The translations under genes were made by a program, and so were the position numbers. A DNA stretch of 64,000 nt from positions 1 through 64,000 of the forward strand of contig CAYORX010000003.1 in the NCBI GenBank assembly GCA_964406505.1, given 5' to 3'. Positions 25,032 through 34,061 of this stretch are shown here, piece by piece. This DNA comes from DTU015 sp964406505. GTDB taxonomy: Bacteria > Bacillota > Sulfobacillia > Fermentithermobacillales > Fermentithermobacillaceae. Position 1 is the first letter of the stretch. The number at the start of each line of letters is the position of its first letter. The notes under the pieces were generated by a model, which searched no databases, was not told the origin of the DNA, and worked only from the letters and a program-made list of their open reading frames with translations.

Positions 25032-25880
25032 TTATAATTTTACAAGCTCCGGATGCAACAAAGCTTGATAAATGCCGTGGGGCTTAAAGGGTTTACTTGA
25101 TACACCAACTACGGCATCCTTTTTATATTTGTCGTTTTCATCTATAAAAAATAATCCATCTGGTATAAAAGCTGGCATGATCTCGGAATTTCCCGACACA
25201 CTCATATATGGGATGATTTTCAACTTCGTTGCGATAGGCGATTCGGAGAGATTGTCAGTTGTAAAATCCCAAGTTGACAAAAAAAATTGAGATGCTTCTA
25301 GGGGTATGATGCTTTTTAGAGAATTCCAGTCGACTACAACAACCGGCAGTCCAGACACAGGGTCTCTTAAACTGTTTCCAGTATCCACCATGCCGGACAC
25401 TGCTACTGATTGCGTGCCAAGGATTATCTCGAGTTTTACAAGATCATTTCGATAGATGGCAGAAATATTCAATATCTTCCACAAAAATTCTGCGACGCAG
25501 ATCAAGATAATTGCTAAAACTAAGGACCACCATTTTGCGATAGACTTACCTTGAATATATAAGGCCATAGCAGTGCCTGCAACCATTGTTGAGCACATAT
25601 AAAAAGATCCCACTAGCACCAAAGAGGAAAGTCCGTGTGCTTTGGGATAGGTGAAGGTAACCATAAATATGCCAAAAGCAATCCTAGCTATGAAACTAAA
25701 ACAAAATTTGAAAGGTAAGACTAAGGCGCTTAATGAATACAAGCCGCCTATGCAAGATGCAATGACTGCTCGTTTAGTTTGGAAAGAATCTCCAGTGATT
25801 TTTCCTGCTGCCAAAAGCATTATATAGTTTACTATGAGGTTAACAAAAAATAGCACGTCCAAATAAACATAGCTTATCAT
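25032..25880 (-). CDS. spoIIGA: sporulation sigma-E processing peptidase SpoIIGA
   Basis: Membrane aspartic protease that processes pro-sigma-E. Five N-terminal membrane helices occupy residues 1 to about 150. A cytoplasmic retropepsin-like domain follows, with the catalytic Asp in GMVDTGNSLRDPVSG. The 282 residues are near the usual length. ATG at 25880. The 119-base gap to ftsZ should hold its promoter. It contains AGACGAA (25915-25921, - strand), one mismatch from the Spo0A box TGnCGAA, which is suggestive only. Gene order spoIIGA-sigE-sigG is as in Bacillus. Confidence 0.95.
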   Translation of the reverse strand: MISYVYLDVLFFVNLIVNYIMLLAAGKITGDSFQTKRAVIASCIGGLYSLSALVLPFKFCFSFIARIAFGIFMVTFTYPKAHGLSSLVLVGSFYMCSTMVAGTAMALYIQGKSIAKWWSLVLAIILICVAEFLWKILNISAIYRNDLVKLEIILGTQSVAVSGMVDTGNSLRDPVSGLPVVVVDWNSLKSIIPLEASQFFLSTWDFTTDNLSESPIATKLKIIPYMSVSGNSEIMPAFIPDGLFFIDENDKYKKDAVVGVSSKPFKPHGIYQALLHPELVKL

Positions 25881-25999
25881 CCCTTAACACCCCGTATGAA
25901 CATGAATATTCGAGTTCGTCTACATTTATTCCCAAATCAAATCATACAGGACTATAAGTGCAAACTATGTAGTAATGTGCTATGTATTAATAATGCTTT

Positions 26000-27067
26000 T
26001 TATCGAGATTTTTCTTCGGTTTTTGCTCTTCTTAAGAAAGTAGGGACTTCGAGTAACTCTCTAGTCTCTACTTTTAGAATCGGGTGTTGCTGTCTCCTTT
26101 GGAACTTTCTAGCAGCTGTATTATCAAACCCGGTAGCAATTACAGTTATTTGTATCGTATCTTCAAACTCATCATTTATCACAGCACCAAAAATAATATT
26201 CGCATCAGGATCGGCGGATTGCATTACTATTTCTGCGGCTTCGTTGACTTCGAAAATGCCGAGATCAGGACCGCCTGTAACATTCATCAAAACACCTTTT
26301 GCCCCGTCGATGGTCGCTTCGAGCAAAGGACTAGCTATAGCTTGCAGGGCAGCGTCTTTAGCCTTGTTTTCGCCTTGTGCCATGCCAATGCCCATAAGCG
26401 CCGAACCTGTATCCATCATAATGGTCCTAACATCTGCAAAATCGAGATTAATGAGACCTGGAACGCATACAAGATCGGAAATTCCCTGGACGCCGTGGCG
26501 AAGTACGTCATCAGCAACCCTAAACGCATCTAGGATAGATGCACTTTGTTCTACCACTTGTAATAGCCGATCATTTGGTATCACTATCAATGTATCTACG
26601 CTATTGCGAAGTTTGTTAATACCTTCCAATGCAACGGTCATTCGCCGGCGGCCTTCGAAAGAAAAAGGTTTTGTTACTACGCCAACAGTTAATGCTCCAA
26701 CTTCTTTAGCAGCTTGTGCGATAATTGGGGTACCGCCGGTTCCGGTTCCTCCGCCCATGCCGGCAGTGACGAAAACCATATCTGCACCTTTGAGATGCTC
26801 AATAATTTCATCCTTAGATTCTTCAGCCGCTTTTTCGCCAACCTCAGGATTAGCCCCAGCCCCTAATCCTCTAGTAAGTGCTTCCCCGATTTGGAGTTTT
26901 GCGGGGGCCATTGACAAACTAAGTGATTGGGCATCGCTATTGATGCAAATAAACTCAACTCCCTTTATTCCAGCATCAATCATACGATTAACCGCGTTAC
27001 TGCCGCCGCCGCCAACACCAACTACTTTTAAACTAGCATATCTGGGTTCTTCTTCGAACACGGCCAC
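26000..27067 (-). CDS. ftsZ: cell division protein FtsZ
   Basis: Tubulin-like GTPase that forms the cytokinetic Z ring. The 355 residues include VVGVGGGGSNAVNRM, the tubulin signature GGGTGTGGTP (about residue 100) and NDRLLQ. A short linker follows, then the C-terminal partner-binding peptide (LLEVPTFLRRAK). GTG at 27067 has GGGGAG close upstream; GTG at 27061 (MFEEEP) is an equally plausible start, while TTG at 27085 precedes the ribosome binding site. FtsA, the usual upstream neighbour, is absent. Confidence 0.98.
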   Translation of the reverse strand: MAVFEEEPRYASLKVVGVGGGGSNAVNRMIDAGIKGVEFICINSDAQSLSLSMAPAKLQIGEALTRGLGAGANPEVGEKAAEESKDEIIEHLKGADMVFVTAGMGGGTGTGGTPIIAQAAKEVGALTVGVVTKPFSFEGRRRMTVALEGINKLRNSVDTLIVIPNDRLLQVVEQSASILDAFRVADDVLRHGVQGISDLVCVPGLINLDFADVRTIMMDTGSALMGIGMAQGENKAKDAALQAIASPLLEATIDGAKGVLMNVTGGPDLGIFEVNEAAEIVMQSADPDANIIFGAVINDEFEDTIQITVIATGFDNTAARKFQRRQQHPILKVETRELLEVPTFLRRAKTEEKSR

Positions 27068-27115
27068 ACAACTCCCCTCTTCCAAGCAAAATATATTTCG
27101 AAATTTTATTTTTCA

Positions 27116-27487
27116 CTAATCTTTGCTGCTAGCTTGGGTCATGGCTTTTTTTTCTACCCATTCTTTTAGATAATGTCGTCGTATTAGCCCTAGATTGTTA
27201 AATATTCGTACACCTAAAGCAACAACCGCTGCAAGATACAATTCTATGCCCAAAACATCCCCGAAGTAAACGAATGCAGCAGCTAAGATGGTGTTACCAA
27301 CGAAGCCCGTAGCAAAAATTATGATGTCAAAATCACCCTCTAAGCTAGCTCGTAAGCCCCCAAGGGAGGTATCAACACCAGCAAGCAAGCTTACTGCCAA
27401 GTAACGCGCAAGTATTACCGGGATTTTCCAAGGTATGTTGAGCCCAATTGCAACCCCTACAAGCAAAGCAGCTAAAAGATACCACAT
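27116..27487 (-). CDS. sbp: small basic protein (DUF1290)
   Basis: A 123-residue membrane protein with about four hydrophobic segments (LLAALLVGVAIGLNI, FIIIFATGFVGNTILAAAFV-like region, LYLAAVVALGVRIFNNLGLI) and a charged C-terminus. This is the small basic protein family found in the division cluster between DUF881 and ftsA/ftsZ genes of Firmicutes; function unknown. ATG overlaps the DUF881 stop by one base (TAATG). Confidence 0.92.
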   Translation of the reverse strand: MWYLLAALLVGVAIGLNIPWKIPVILARYLAVSLLAGVDTSLGGLRASLEGDFDIIIFATGFVGNTILAAAFVYFGDVLGIELYLAAVVALGVRIFNNLGLIRRHYLKEWVEKKAMTQASSKD

Positions 27488-28203
27488 TACAATCCCTCTT
27501 TTTGAACCGGTTTTGCAAATCTAAAATTAAGCGATCCTGTATAAGCAGGTACGATAAGTTCTTGTTCGATTTTAATTTTTACGTCAATCCCCCAAAATGA
27601 AAGATTATCCACAACTCCGCCGCGCATCTTCAAAGCGTTTTGTAGCACATCCGGATCACCAATGGCATTGATCTTCAAAGGTGGGGCAAGCCTTACCCCA
27701 TTGATCATAAACACTGCTCCCGCACAACGAATCTCGGTGGTTGCTACAACGCGTTGATCGTTGATTGACAATGCTTCTGCTCCAGCGGCTAAGAGTTCAT
27801 TAACTACGGCTAAAACATCATCATCATGGATAATGAAAAGGTTTGGATCCTGACCTGAAGATGTTTCCTTTTTTGCGTCATTCATTTCGACAGTAATTCC
27901 GGACCCGGTAACCTCTGAAAGACCGGCCAAGACTCTAGCCCTAAGCAGCTCATCTTGCAAAACTTTGATCTGACTTTCGCCTTCAACCATTGCTTCTGCC
28001 ACCCGATCACGTAGTGTTTTCACTTCGTCTCGCAGCCTATCTCTTTCTTCTTCAGTAGCGGTAAGAAGTAGCGATAATTCTTCCGCTCGCTGGTGATGGA
28101 CGTTAGCGGGCACAGGGGGCCGCACTCTTAACTGGGTAGCTAATAAAAAGCCGAATAAAAGAAATATAATTGTCAGCGCGATCTGGGAACCACGTCGGCT
28201 CAC
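27487..28203 (-). CDS. DUF881 family protein
   Basis: A 238-residue protein with one N-terminal membrane helix (IALTIIFLLFGFLLATQL), a coiled coil (about residues 38-85) and the DUF881 core (GSGITVEMNDAK, VVNELLAAGAEALSINDQRV, PPLKINAIGDPDVLQNAL). This family sits next to sbp and ftsQ across Firmicutes and Actinobacteria and is linked to division only by context. GTG follows GGGGGGAG by 5 bases. Confidence 0.92.
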   Translation of the reverse strand: MSRRGSQIALTIIFLLFGFLLATQLRVRPPVPANVHHQRAEELSLLLTATEEERDRLRDEVKTLRDRVAEAMVEGESQIKVLQDELLRARVLAGLSEVTGSGITVEMNDAKKETSSGQDPNLFIIHDDDVLAVVNELLAAGAEALSINDQRVVATTEIRCAGAVFMINGVRLAPPLKINAIGDPDVLQNALKMRGGVVDNLSFWGIDVKIKIEQELIVPAYTGSLNFRFAKPVQKEGL

Positions 28204-28232
28204 AGGTGCTCCCCCCCTTTCTTCCTTAGTAT

Positions 28233-28979
28233 CTATAGTTTGAGTTTAACTGCATGCTTGTCGAAGCGCAAATCAATATATTCAGCGTGACTACCGTCTT
28301 CATCTAGTTCAGTAATAATTGACTCAAGTAGTATTATTTGTTCGCCTAGACCTGTTTTTTCTTTTCCTATAAACACTTTACATCCGTCTTCAAAGATGAG
28401 AATACACTCTTCATTTTCCATATTGATTTCAATTAATTTGTGTTTTGATTTTGGGCCTAATTGCATAAATACCTCGAGCCCCCAACTGTATTGTGTTTCT
28501 ATAATTTGTCCTGCGGCTAAAACACCTTCTATACCTGTAAAAGCGATAAGATCATTAGATATCCCATCGTCTTCTTGAAGCACACGGCCTTGTCCATCTA
28601 TTAACCACATTTTATTACCCACAGGAGCAAAAACAATTGGGATTCGCTCTACTATTTCGATGGCGATAGTATCAGGTAACACCCTGGTGCAGTGAGCCTC
28701 GGCGATCCAAGGAGATGATTTTACTGTCCTTTGAGCCTTGTCCAAATCAAAATCAAAAATATTGGCTGATTTCTGACTGCACCTCGCAATTATTTCAGCG
28801 TGGGATACCCTGTTTGCTCCACTAATGACATAATGTTTCACAGAAAAATAAGGCGATCTTAAGAATAAAAACACTCCCACTAAAGCAAAAAAAGCTATGC
28901 TTAAAGCCCAAAAAGAATTTCGGCTTATCGTTCGACGCTGAACTTTATCTTTCGGATCACCTGCTTTTTTCTGATCCAT
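28233..28979 (-). CDS. ftsQ: cell division protein FtsQ/DivIB
   Basis: Bitopic divisome protein, 248 residues: a basic cytoplasmic tail (about 1-20), a membrane helix (FWALSIAFFALVGVFLFL), and a POTRA domain (YFSVKHYVISGANRVSHAEIIA, then SPWIAEAHCTRVLPDTIAIEIVER). The beta domain follows (WLIDGQGRVL). It stabilises FtsL and FtsB-type partners at the septum. ATG at 28979. The nearest ribosome binding site, GAGGG, is 14 bases away, so translation may depend on coupling to murA just upstream. Confidence 0.95.
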   Translation of the reverse strand: MDQKKAGDPKDKVQRRTISRNSFWALSIAFFALVGVFLFLRSPYFSVKHYVISGANRVSHAEIIARCSQKSANIFDFDLDKAQRTVKSSPWIAEAHCTRVLPDTIAIEIVERIPIVFAPVGNKMWLIDGQGRVLQEDDGISNDLIAFTGIEGVLAAGQIIETQYSWGLEVFMQLGPKSKHKLIEINMENEECILIFEDGCKVFIGKEKTGLGEQIILLESIITELDEDGSHAEYIDLRFDKHAVKLKL

Positions 28980-28995
28980 ATTTAAATATAAACCC

Positions 28996-30255
28996 TCATT
29001 TCACCCTTGATATAGTTGCGCCTAGAGCAGTTAATTTTTGTTCCAAGCGTTCGTATCCCCGATCTACGTTTTCGATATTTGAGACGGTTGTTTTGCCTTC
29101 GGCTGATAGCCCAGCCAAAACTAACGACGCTCCAGATCTCAGATCACTAGATACAACTTTAGCTCCTGACAAATTAGGTACTCCTTTTATTATAGCAGTT
29201 CTACCTTCTGTACGAATTTTAGCACCCATTCTTCCAAGTTCCTCAGCTTGCTTAAATCTTGATTCAAAAATAGTTTCACTAATTACCGATGTTCCCTTCG
29301 CAATAGAAGTTAGCGCCATCATTTGTGGTTGTATATCCGTTGGGAATCCAGGATAAGGTAAAGTCATAAGATCAATAGGTTTTATCTCAGGCGAGCCTTT
29401 CACCCGAATGCCATTGTTTTGGAAAGATATAATTGTTCCCGCTTCTCGAAGTTTGGATATGACTGCTTGAACATGTTCAGGCAAAGCATTTCTTAGATAA
29501 ATATCGCCTTCAGTTATAGCACTTGCGATCATTAAAGTGCCAACTTCTATTCTATCTGGCATAATGGTATATTCGCATCCTTTTAGATGTTTTACCCCTT
29601 CTATTCGTATTATGTCTGTGCCCGCTCCATGTATTTTAGCACCCATAGTGTTTAAAAAATTTTGCAAATCAACGATTTCAGGTTCTTTGGCGGCGTTCCG
29701 AATTATAGTGACCCCATTAGCGAGAACAGCACACATCATTGTGTTTTCAGTTGCGCCTACTGATGGTATATCTAGATGAATATCTGTGCCCCGTAATCTG
29801 TTTGCCACGGCAATTATTTGGCCATGTGCCTTAGTGAAATTTACACCCAATGCTCTTAAGCCTTTTAAATGCTGATCTATTGGTCTTAAACCAATATTGC
29901 ATCCTCCGGGATATGACATTTTAGCCTTACCAAGTTTTGCAGTTAGTGGTCCCATTAGGAATATAGATGATCTCACTTGCCTTACAAGCGTTTCATTGAC
30001 CACATGACTGTTAAGGGACGTAGGATCAATATTAAGAGTTTGTTTCGCCGAATTTGATTTTTCGACAATCACACCTATTTCGCGCAACATTTCTGTCATA
30101 ACCTTTACGTCTATCAAATTCGGAGCATTGTGTAATACACACGGAGAATCAGCCATAATAGATGCGGCCATAATGGGCAGCACAGCATTTTTCCCTCCGC
30201 TGACAGTAACGTCACCCACTAGTACGTTGCCACCTTCAATAATAAACTTTGCCAT
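28996..30255 (-). CDS. murA: UDP-N-acetylglucosamine 1-carboxyvinyltransferase MurA
   Basis: First committed step of peptidoglycan synthesis: transfer of enolpyruvate from PEP to UDP-GlcNAc. The 419 residues contain GGKNAVLPIMAA and the catalytic Cys in SYPGGCNIGLRPIDQHLKGL. That Cys is the residue attacked by fosfomycin; it is Cys and not Asp here. Also seen are GFPTDIQPQ and the C-terminal DLRSGASLVLAGL. Start ATG 30255 gives the normal MAKFIIEGG. A GTG four codons earlier is possible. Here murA takes the place between murC and ftsQ where murB is often found. Confidence 0.97.
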   Translation of the reverse strand: MAKFIIEGGNVLVGDVTVSGGKNAVLPIMAASIMADSPCVLHNAPNLIDVKVMTEMLREIGVIVEKSNSAKQTLNIDPTSLNSHVVNETLVRQVRSSIFLMGPLTAKLGKAKMSYPGGCNIGLRPIDQHLKGLRALGVNFTKAHGQIIAVANRLRGTDIHLDIPSVGATENTMMCAVLANGVTIIRNAAKEPEIVDLQNFLNTMGAKIHGAGTDIIRIEGVKHLKGCEYTIMPDRIEVGTLMIASAITEGDIYLRNALPEHVQAVISKLREAGTIISFQNNGIRVKGSPEIKPIDLMTLPYPGFPTDIQPQMMALTSIAKGTSVISETIFESRFKQAEELGRMGAKIRTEGRTAIIKGVPNLSGAKVVSSDLRSGASLVLAGLSAEGKTTVSNIENVDRGYERLEQKLTALGATISRVK

Positions 30256-30343
30256 TTTTCTTCTCACACTCCTGGCTAGAGCAACTTAGTTCTGCATCTT
30301 TTCAATACGGTATATATTACGAAATTCATCGGGAACTGGTTAC

Positions 30344-31702
30344 TCAAGTTGCCAGTAGATCTGAAAGCATATCGTGGGTTTTCCATATATCCCCTGCACC
30401 AAGAGTTACTAATACTCCGCGTCCCATACATAACTCTACCGATAAACGTGTCGCTTCCTTAAAATTTTCAGCTTTAAAAACCTGTTTATGCCCTGATTTC
30501 TCAATTGCATTGCTAACAATTCCCGGTTCGATTTCTAAATCATCTTTTTCCCCCGGGCCACCATAAATTCCAGTGACAACAACAGCATCTGCTTTAGAAA
30601 ACGCACTACCAAATTCGTCTTTCAATAGCCTGGTGCGTGAATATCTATGAGGTTGAAACAGAACTACTATTTTTTCATTTGGCAGATGTTCTTTGATAGC
30701 GGAAAGAGCGGTTGAAATTTCGTTGGGATGATGTGCAAAATCATCCAAAAGTAATACTCTACCAAATCTACCGATACGCTCTAGTCTGCGCTTCACTCCG
30801 GGAAATATGGATAACTGTTCGCATGCCGTGACAGGATCCACTCCAGCTACCGTTGACGCTGCTACAGCTCCTAAAGCATTTTGCAAGTTGTGCAATCCAG
30901 GCATTTCAATGTTTAGGGGGGCTATGTAACGCTTGTGTTTACAAACTTTGCAGGTTGTTTTCCACCCACATCTTTCAATTTCTACTGCTTGCCAAATTGC
31001 ATCAGTTTTAACGCCATAGGTTGTCGCGTCAGGATTATCGGCAGCCCATTGGTTTAGGTAAGGGTTATCTGTACATACGATATTCATTCCGCCGTTTTTA
31101 GTTTGCTTGAGATATGAGCTAAAAGCCCTCTTTAAGGTTTCGAAATCATTCCAATACTCAAGATGATCATTATCAATATTGGTAACAACACTTATGTCGG
31201 GATTGCATTTAAGAAATGAGCCGTCGCTTTCATCTGTTTCAATTACAGCTAAATCTCCATCACCAACGCGGGCATTTCCATTAACCCCAAAGCTACCGCC
31301 AATTAGATAAGTAGGATCTTTTCCGACCTGCTCCAAAATCCAAGATACCATCGCCGCAGTTGTTGTTTTACCGTGGGCACCTGCAACACTCAGAATTTTT
31401 TTGCCTTCAATTGCCTTAAGTAACATGTCCATACGATGGATTATCGGCAGATTCTTATTCTTTGCCTCAATTACTTCGGGATTGTCGTTTGAAATAGCTG
31501 AAGATACCACTACTATGTCCGGATTTTTGATATTTTCTTTTCGATGTCCGATGAACACGTCAGCACCTAATTTGCGTAAATGTTTAGTGGCAGAACTTGA
31601 TTTCACATCTGACCCTGACACTTGGACACCTTTTGATAGTAAAACTTTAGCAATTCCGGACATGCCCGAACCGCCTATTGCTATAAAATGAACTTTTTTC
31701 AT
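30344..31702 (-). CDS. murC: UDP-N-acetylmuramate--L-alanine ligase MurC
   Basis: Adds L-alanine to UDP-MurNAc. The 452 residues have the N-terminal UDP-binding start IAIGGSGMSGIA, GSDVKSS and HRMDML, the ATP loop AGAHGKTTTAAM, the centre ETDESDGSFL and NIDNDHLEYW, and the C-terminal DDFAHHPNEI and FQPHRYSRT. A Cys-rich stretch in the middle domain (CGWKTTCKVCKHKRY) is not usual for MurC and might be a small metal site, though a random cluster is possible. No murD follows in this cluster. Confidence 0.97.
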   Translation of the reverse strand: MKKVHFIAIGGSGMSGIAKVLLSKGVQVSGSDVKSSSATKHLRKLGADVFIGHRKENIKNPDIVVVSSAISNDNPEVIEAKNKNLPIIHRMDMLLKAIEGKKILSVAGAHGKTTTAAMVSWILEQVGKDPTYLIGGSFGVNGNARVGDGDLAVIETDESDGSFLKCNPDISVVTNIDNDHLEYWNDFETLKRAFSSYLKQTKNGGMNIVCTDNPYLNQWAADNPDATTYGVKTDAIWQAVEIERCGWKTTCKVCKHKRYIAPLNIEMPGLHNLQNALGAVAASTVAGVDPVTACEQLSIFPGVKRRLERIGRFGRVLLLDDFAHHPNEISTALSAIKEHLPNEKIVVLFQPHRYSRTRLLKDEFGSAFSKADAVVVTGIYGGPGEKDDLEIEPGIVSNAIEKSGHKQVFKAENFKEATRLSVELCMGRGVLVTLGAGDIWKTHDMLSDLLAT

Positions 31703-31796
31703 TGTACACCTACTCTTGCTTTCTTAAGATTCTTCGTTAAATATTATGACTTTTACACGAAATTGCTAATAATAGTTACCTTTACTGCATAGGGTG

Positions 31797-32912
31797 TCAA
31801 CCCCGTTTTGCAAGGGAAATGAGCTCTAGGGCGATTTGTTTTGCTGCATTCGGACGCCCGATGTTTCTAGAGGCTTGCGCCATTTTTTTATAGCGTTCAG
31901 GATTGAGTAGAATATTTATTAAACCCTGTTCAACGCTCTCAAAAGTGTTTTCACCCTCAGGAACAATTAATGCAGCCCCCACGGCCTCTAATTCCCGGGC
32001 ATTATATTCTTGATGATTTCCTACGACATTTGGTGAAGGCACTATTATAGAAGGTAAGCCAAGTGCTGTAATTTCTGCAAGGGTCATACCTCCTGCTCTG
32101 GCTAGTACCATTTCACACGCTCGATATGCTGTTTCCATTTCGTAAATATAAGGTCGTAAAATAATATTTCCACATTTTGCTCCATCTATGCCAACTTCTA
32201 CCTTTGCGTTTAATCGCGCAACAGCGCGTCCAAAATATTCTTGACCGGTTATCAAGATCATTTGCGTGTTTACGTTTCCGGCTTTCGCTATATCGATCGC
32301 AATATCAACTAAAAATCTAGCACCCCTTGATCCACCTAGAACAAGTAAAGTAAATTGGTTACTAAGTCCGTATTGCGATTTTGCATCGCCAATTGAACTG
32401 TTTAATATGTTAGCCCTGATAGGATTGCCGGTAACTTTCACGTTTGCATTTTTGGGGAACAAGCCGATAGTTTGTTCCCAGGCTGTAAAAGTGATCTTTG
32501 TGATTCTTGATAAAATGAGATTTGTTTTGCCAGGGATTGCGTTTTGTTCTTGGATAGCGCATGGTATCCCCATAAGGTAAGATGCCAATACCATAGGACC
32601 AGAAACGTAACCACCTGTGCCTAAAACAACATCTGGTCTAAACCGTTTAATAATCTTACGGGCATCGTTTAATCCTAGTGAGGCTGCCCAAATACCTTTT
32701 AAAGCAGCAATAGGCGATTTCCCCATAATCCCTAACGACCTTATTGATTCAAAATCGAATCCTTCCTTAGGTACTAAATTACTCTCCATACCTGTCGATG
32801 TTCCAACGTAAAGCACTTTGGCGTTAGGAAGTAACCGGATAACAGCTTCCGCTACTGCCATAGCTGGATAAATATGACCACCAGTTCCACCACCTGTTAC
32901 CAAGCATCTCAT
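31797..32912 (-). CDS. murG: lipid II synthase MurG
   Basis: Membrane-associated GT28 glycosyltransferase that adds GlcNAc to lipid I to form lipid II. The 371 residues contain the N-terminal GGGTGGHIYPA, VLGTGGYVSGPM and IQEQNAIPGKTN in the acceptor half, and LGGSRGAR and ARAGGMTLAEITALGLPSIIVPSP in the UDP-GlcNAc half. ATG start 11 bases after ftsW, clearly cotranscribed. Confidence 0.98.
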   Translation of the reverse strand: MRCLVTGGGTGGHIYPAMAVAEAVIRLLPNAKVLYVGTSTGMESNLVPKEGFDFESIRSLGIMGKSPIAALKGIWAASLGLNDARKIIKRFRPDVVLGTGGYVSGPMVLASYLMGIPCAIQEQNAIPGKTNLILSRITKITFTAWEQTIGLFPKNANVKVTGNPIRANILNSSIGDAKSQYGLSNQFTLLVLGGSRGARFLVDIAIDIAKAGNVNTQMILITGQEYFGRAVARLNAKVEVGIDGAKCGNIILRPYIYEMETAYRACEMVLARAGGMTLAEITALGLPSIIVPSPNVVGNHQEYNARELEAVGAALIVPEGENTFESVEQGLINILLNPERYKKMAQASRNIGRPNAAKQIALELISLAKRG

Positions 32913-32923
32913 TTTGTATCCTC

Positions 32924-34045
32924 CTATCTGCTCGAGTATCGGGAAATATTAAGCAAAACACCTGCAGACATAAGGCTAATTAGAAGCGATGAACCACCAT
33001 AACTTACAAAGGGTAGTGTTATTCCCGTAGTAGGTAACGAAACAGTTGCCACGCCAATATTTATGATTGCCTGAAGAGTAATTACTGTGGTAAGCCCTGC
33101 TGCTAACAAACAAGAATAGCGATCAGGTGCCGCCATGGCAGTTCTATAACCTCTCCATGCGAAAGTAAAGAACAATGATAGTACTAGTGCAGTGCCGAAA
33201 AAACCTAGTTCTTCTCCAATTACAGAAAAAATGAAGTCTGTATCGGGCTGCGGCAAATAAAACCATTTTTGGCGTGAAAAACCGATACCAGTTCCAAACG
33301 GGCCACCGGTACCAAGAGCGTAAAGGGACTGTATTATTTGCCAACCCGTACCTGTTGGATCTTTCCAGGGATCCAAAAAAGCTAAAAGGCGATTTTTACG
33401 GTATTCTTCGTTCATCACTAGGTAATAGACAAGTGGCGATGAGGCTAAGCCGGAAAATAGTAAGTGAAAACCGTTTGCTCCCGCAATATACAACACTATA
33501 ACGGCAGCACCTGCCCCGGTTAAGGCAGTGCCTAGATCGGGTTCTAATAACACAAGCCCAAATGTTACCCCAACGATCACGAGATACCGCACTGATCCTT
33601 TTATAAATCTTTTGATTTCATCTTTGCTTCGCGCTAATCGATTGGCCAAAAAAAGAATCGTAGTAAATTTAGCTACTTCGGCAGGTTGAAATCCGAAACC
33701 GTTGATTCCCAGCCAACGTCTTGCACCTTCCCTCACGTCTCCAATTCCGGGTATGAGTACCAAAACCAAAAGTGATAAAGAAACTGCATAAGCATAGGGA
33801 ATCAAATGCCTGTATCTCCAACAATCAAAATTCATCAGAAAAAACATGGTAATTAGACCCAAAACCGCCCAAAGGGATTGTCTGATCAAGTAGTGGTAGG
33901 CATTCCCATAAAACTTCAAAGACTTCACCATGCTTGCAGAGAACACCATAGTTATTCCAAGGGCAAGCAAGGTAAGAATGGTAAAAAACAGAATATAATC
34001 CGGATTTCCCCTTTGCACCATGCGTTTTGCCCTTCTTTTGTTCAC
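32924..34045 (-). CDS. ftsW: SEDS peptidoglycan polymerase FtsW/SpoVE
   Basis: SEDS-family glycan polymerase that works with a class B PBP; the only SEDS gene in the window. The 373 residues have about ten membrane helices and the family motifs RWLGINGFGFQPAEVAK (containing the essential region near the catalytic Asp loop), LLEPDLGTAL and LPFVSYGGSSL. GTG at 34045 follows GGGGTGG by 5 bases; the frame continues upstream only by overlapping mraY. Position after mraY, with the PASTA-containing SpoVD homologue upstream, leaves open whether it serves division (FtsW), the spore cortex (SpoVE) or both. Confidence 0.95.
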   Translation of the reverse strand: MNKRRAKRMVQRGNPDYILFFTILTLLALGITMVFSASMVKSLKFYGNAYHYLIRQSLWAVLGLITMFFLMNFDCWRYRHLIPYAYAVSLSLLVLVLIPGIGDVREGARRWLGINGFGFQPAEVAKFTTILFLANRLARSKDEIKRFIKGSVRYLVIVGVTFGLVLLEPDLGTALTGAGAAVIVLYIAGANGFHLLFSGLASSPLVYYLVMNEEYRKNRLLAFLDPWKDPTGTGWQIIQSLYALGTGGPFGTGIGFSRQKWFYLPQPDTDFIFSVIGEELGFFGTALVLSLFFTFAWRGYRTAMAAPDRYSCLLAAGLTTVITLQAIINIGVATVSLPTTGITLPFVSYGGSSLLISLMSAGVLLNISRYSSR

Positions 34046-34061
34046 CTGTACCACCCCTGAT

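Noticed and set aside
25896..27119. A 407-codon open frame on + opposite ftsZ
   Set aside because: It mirrors ftsZ, has no recognisable domain, and its composition is what an antisense frame of a conserved gene gives.
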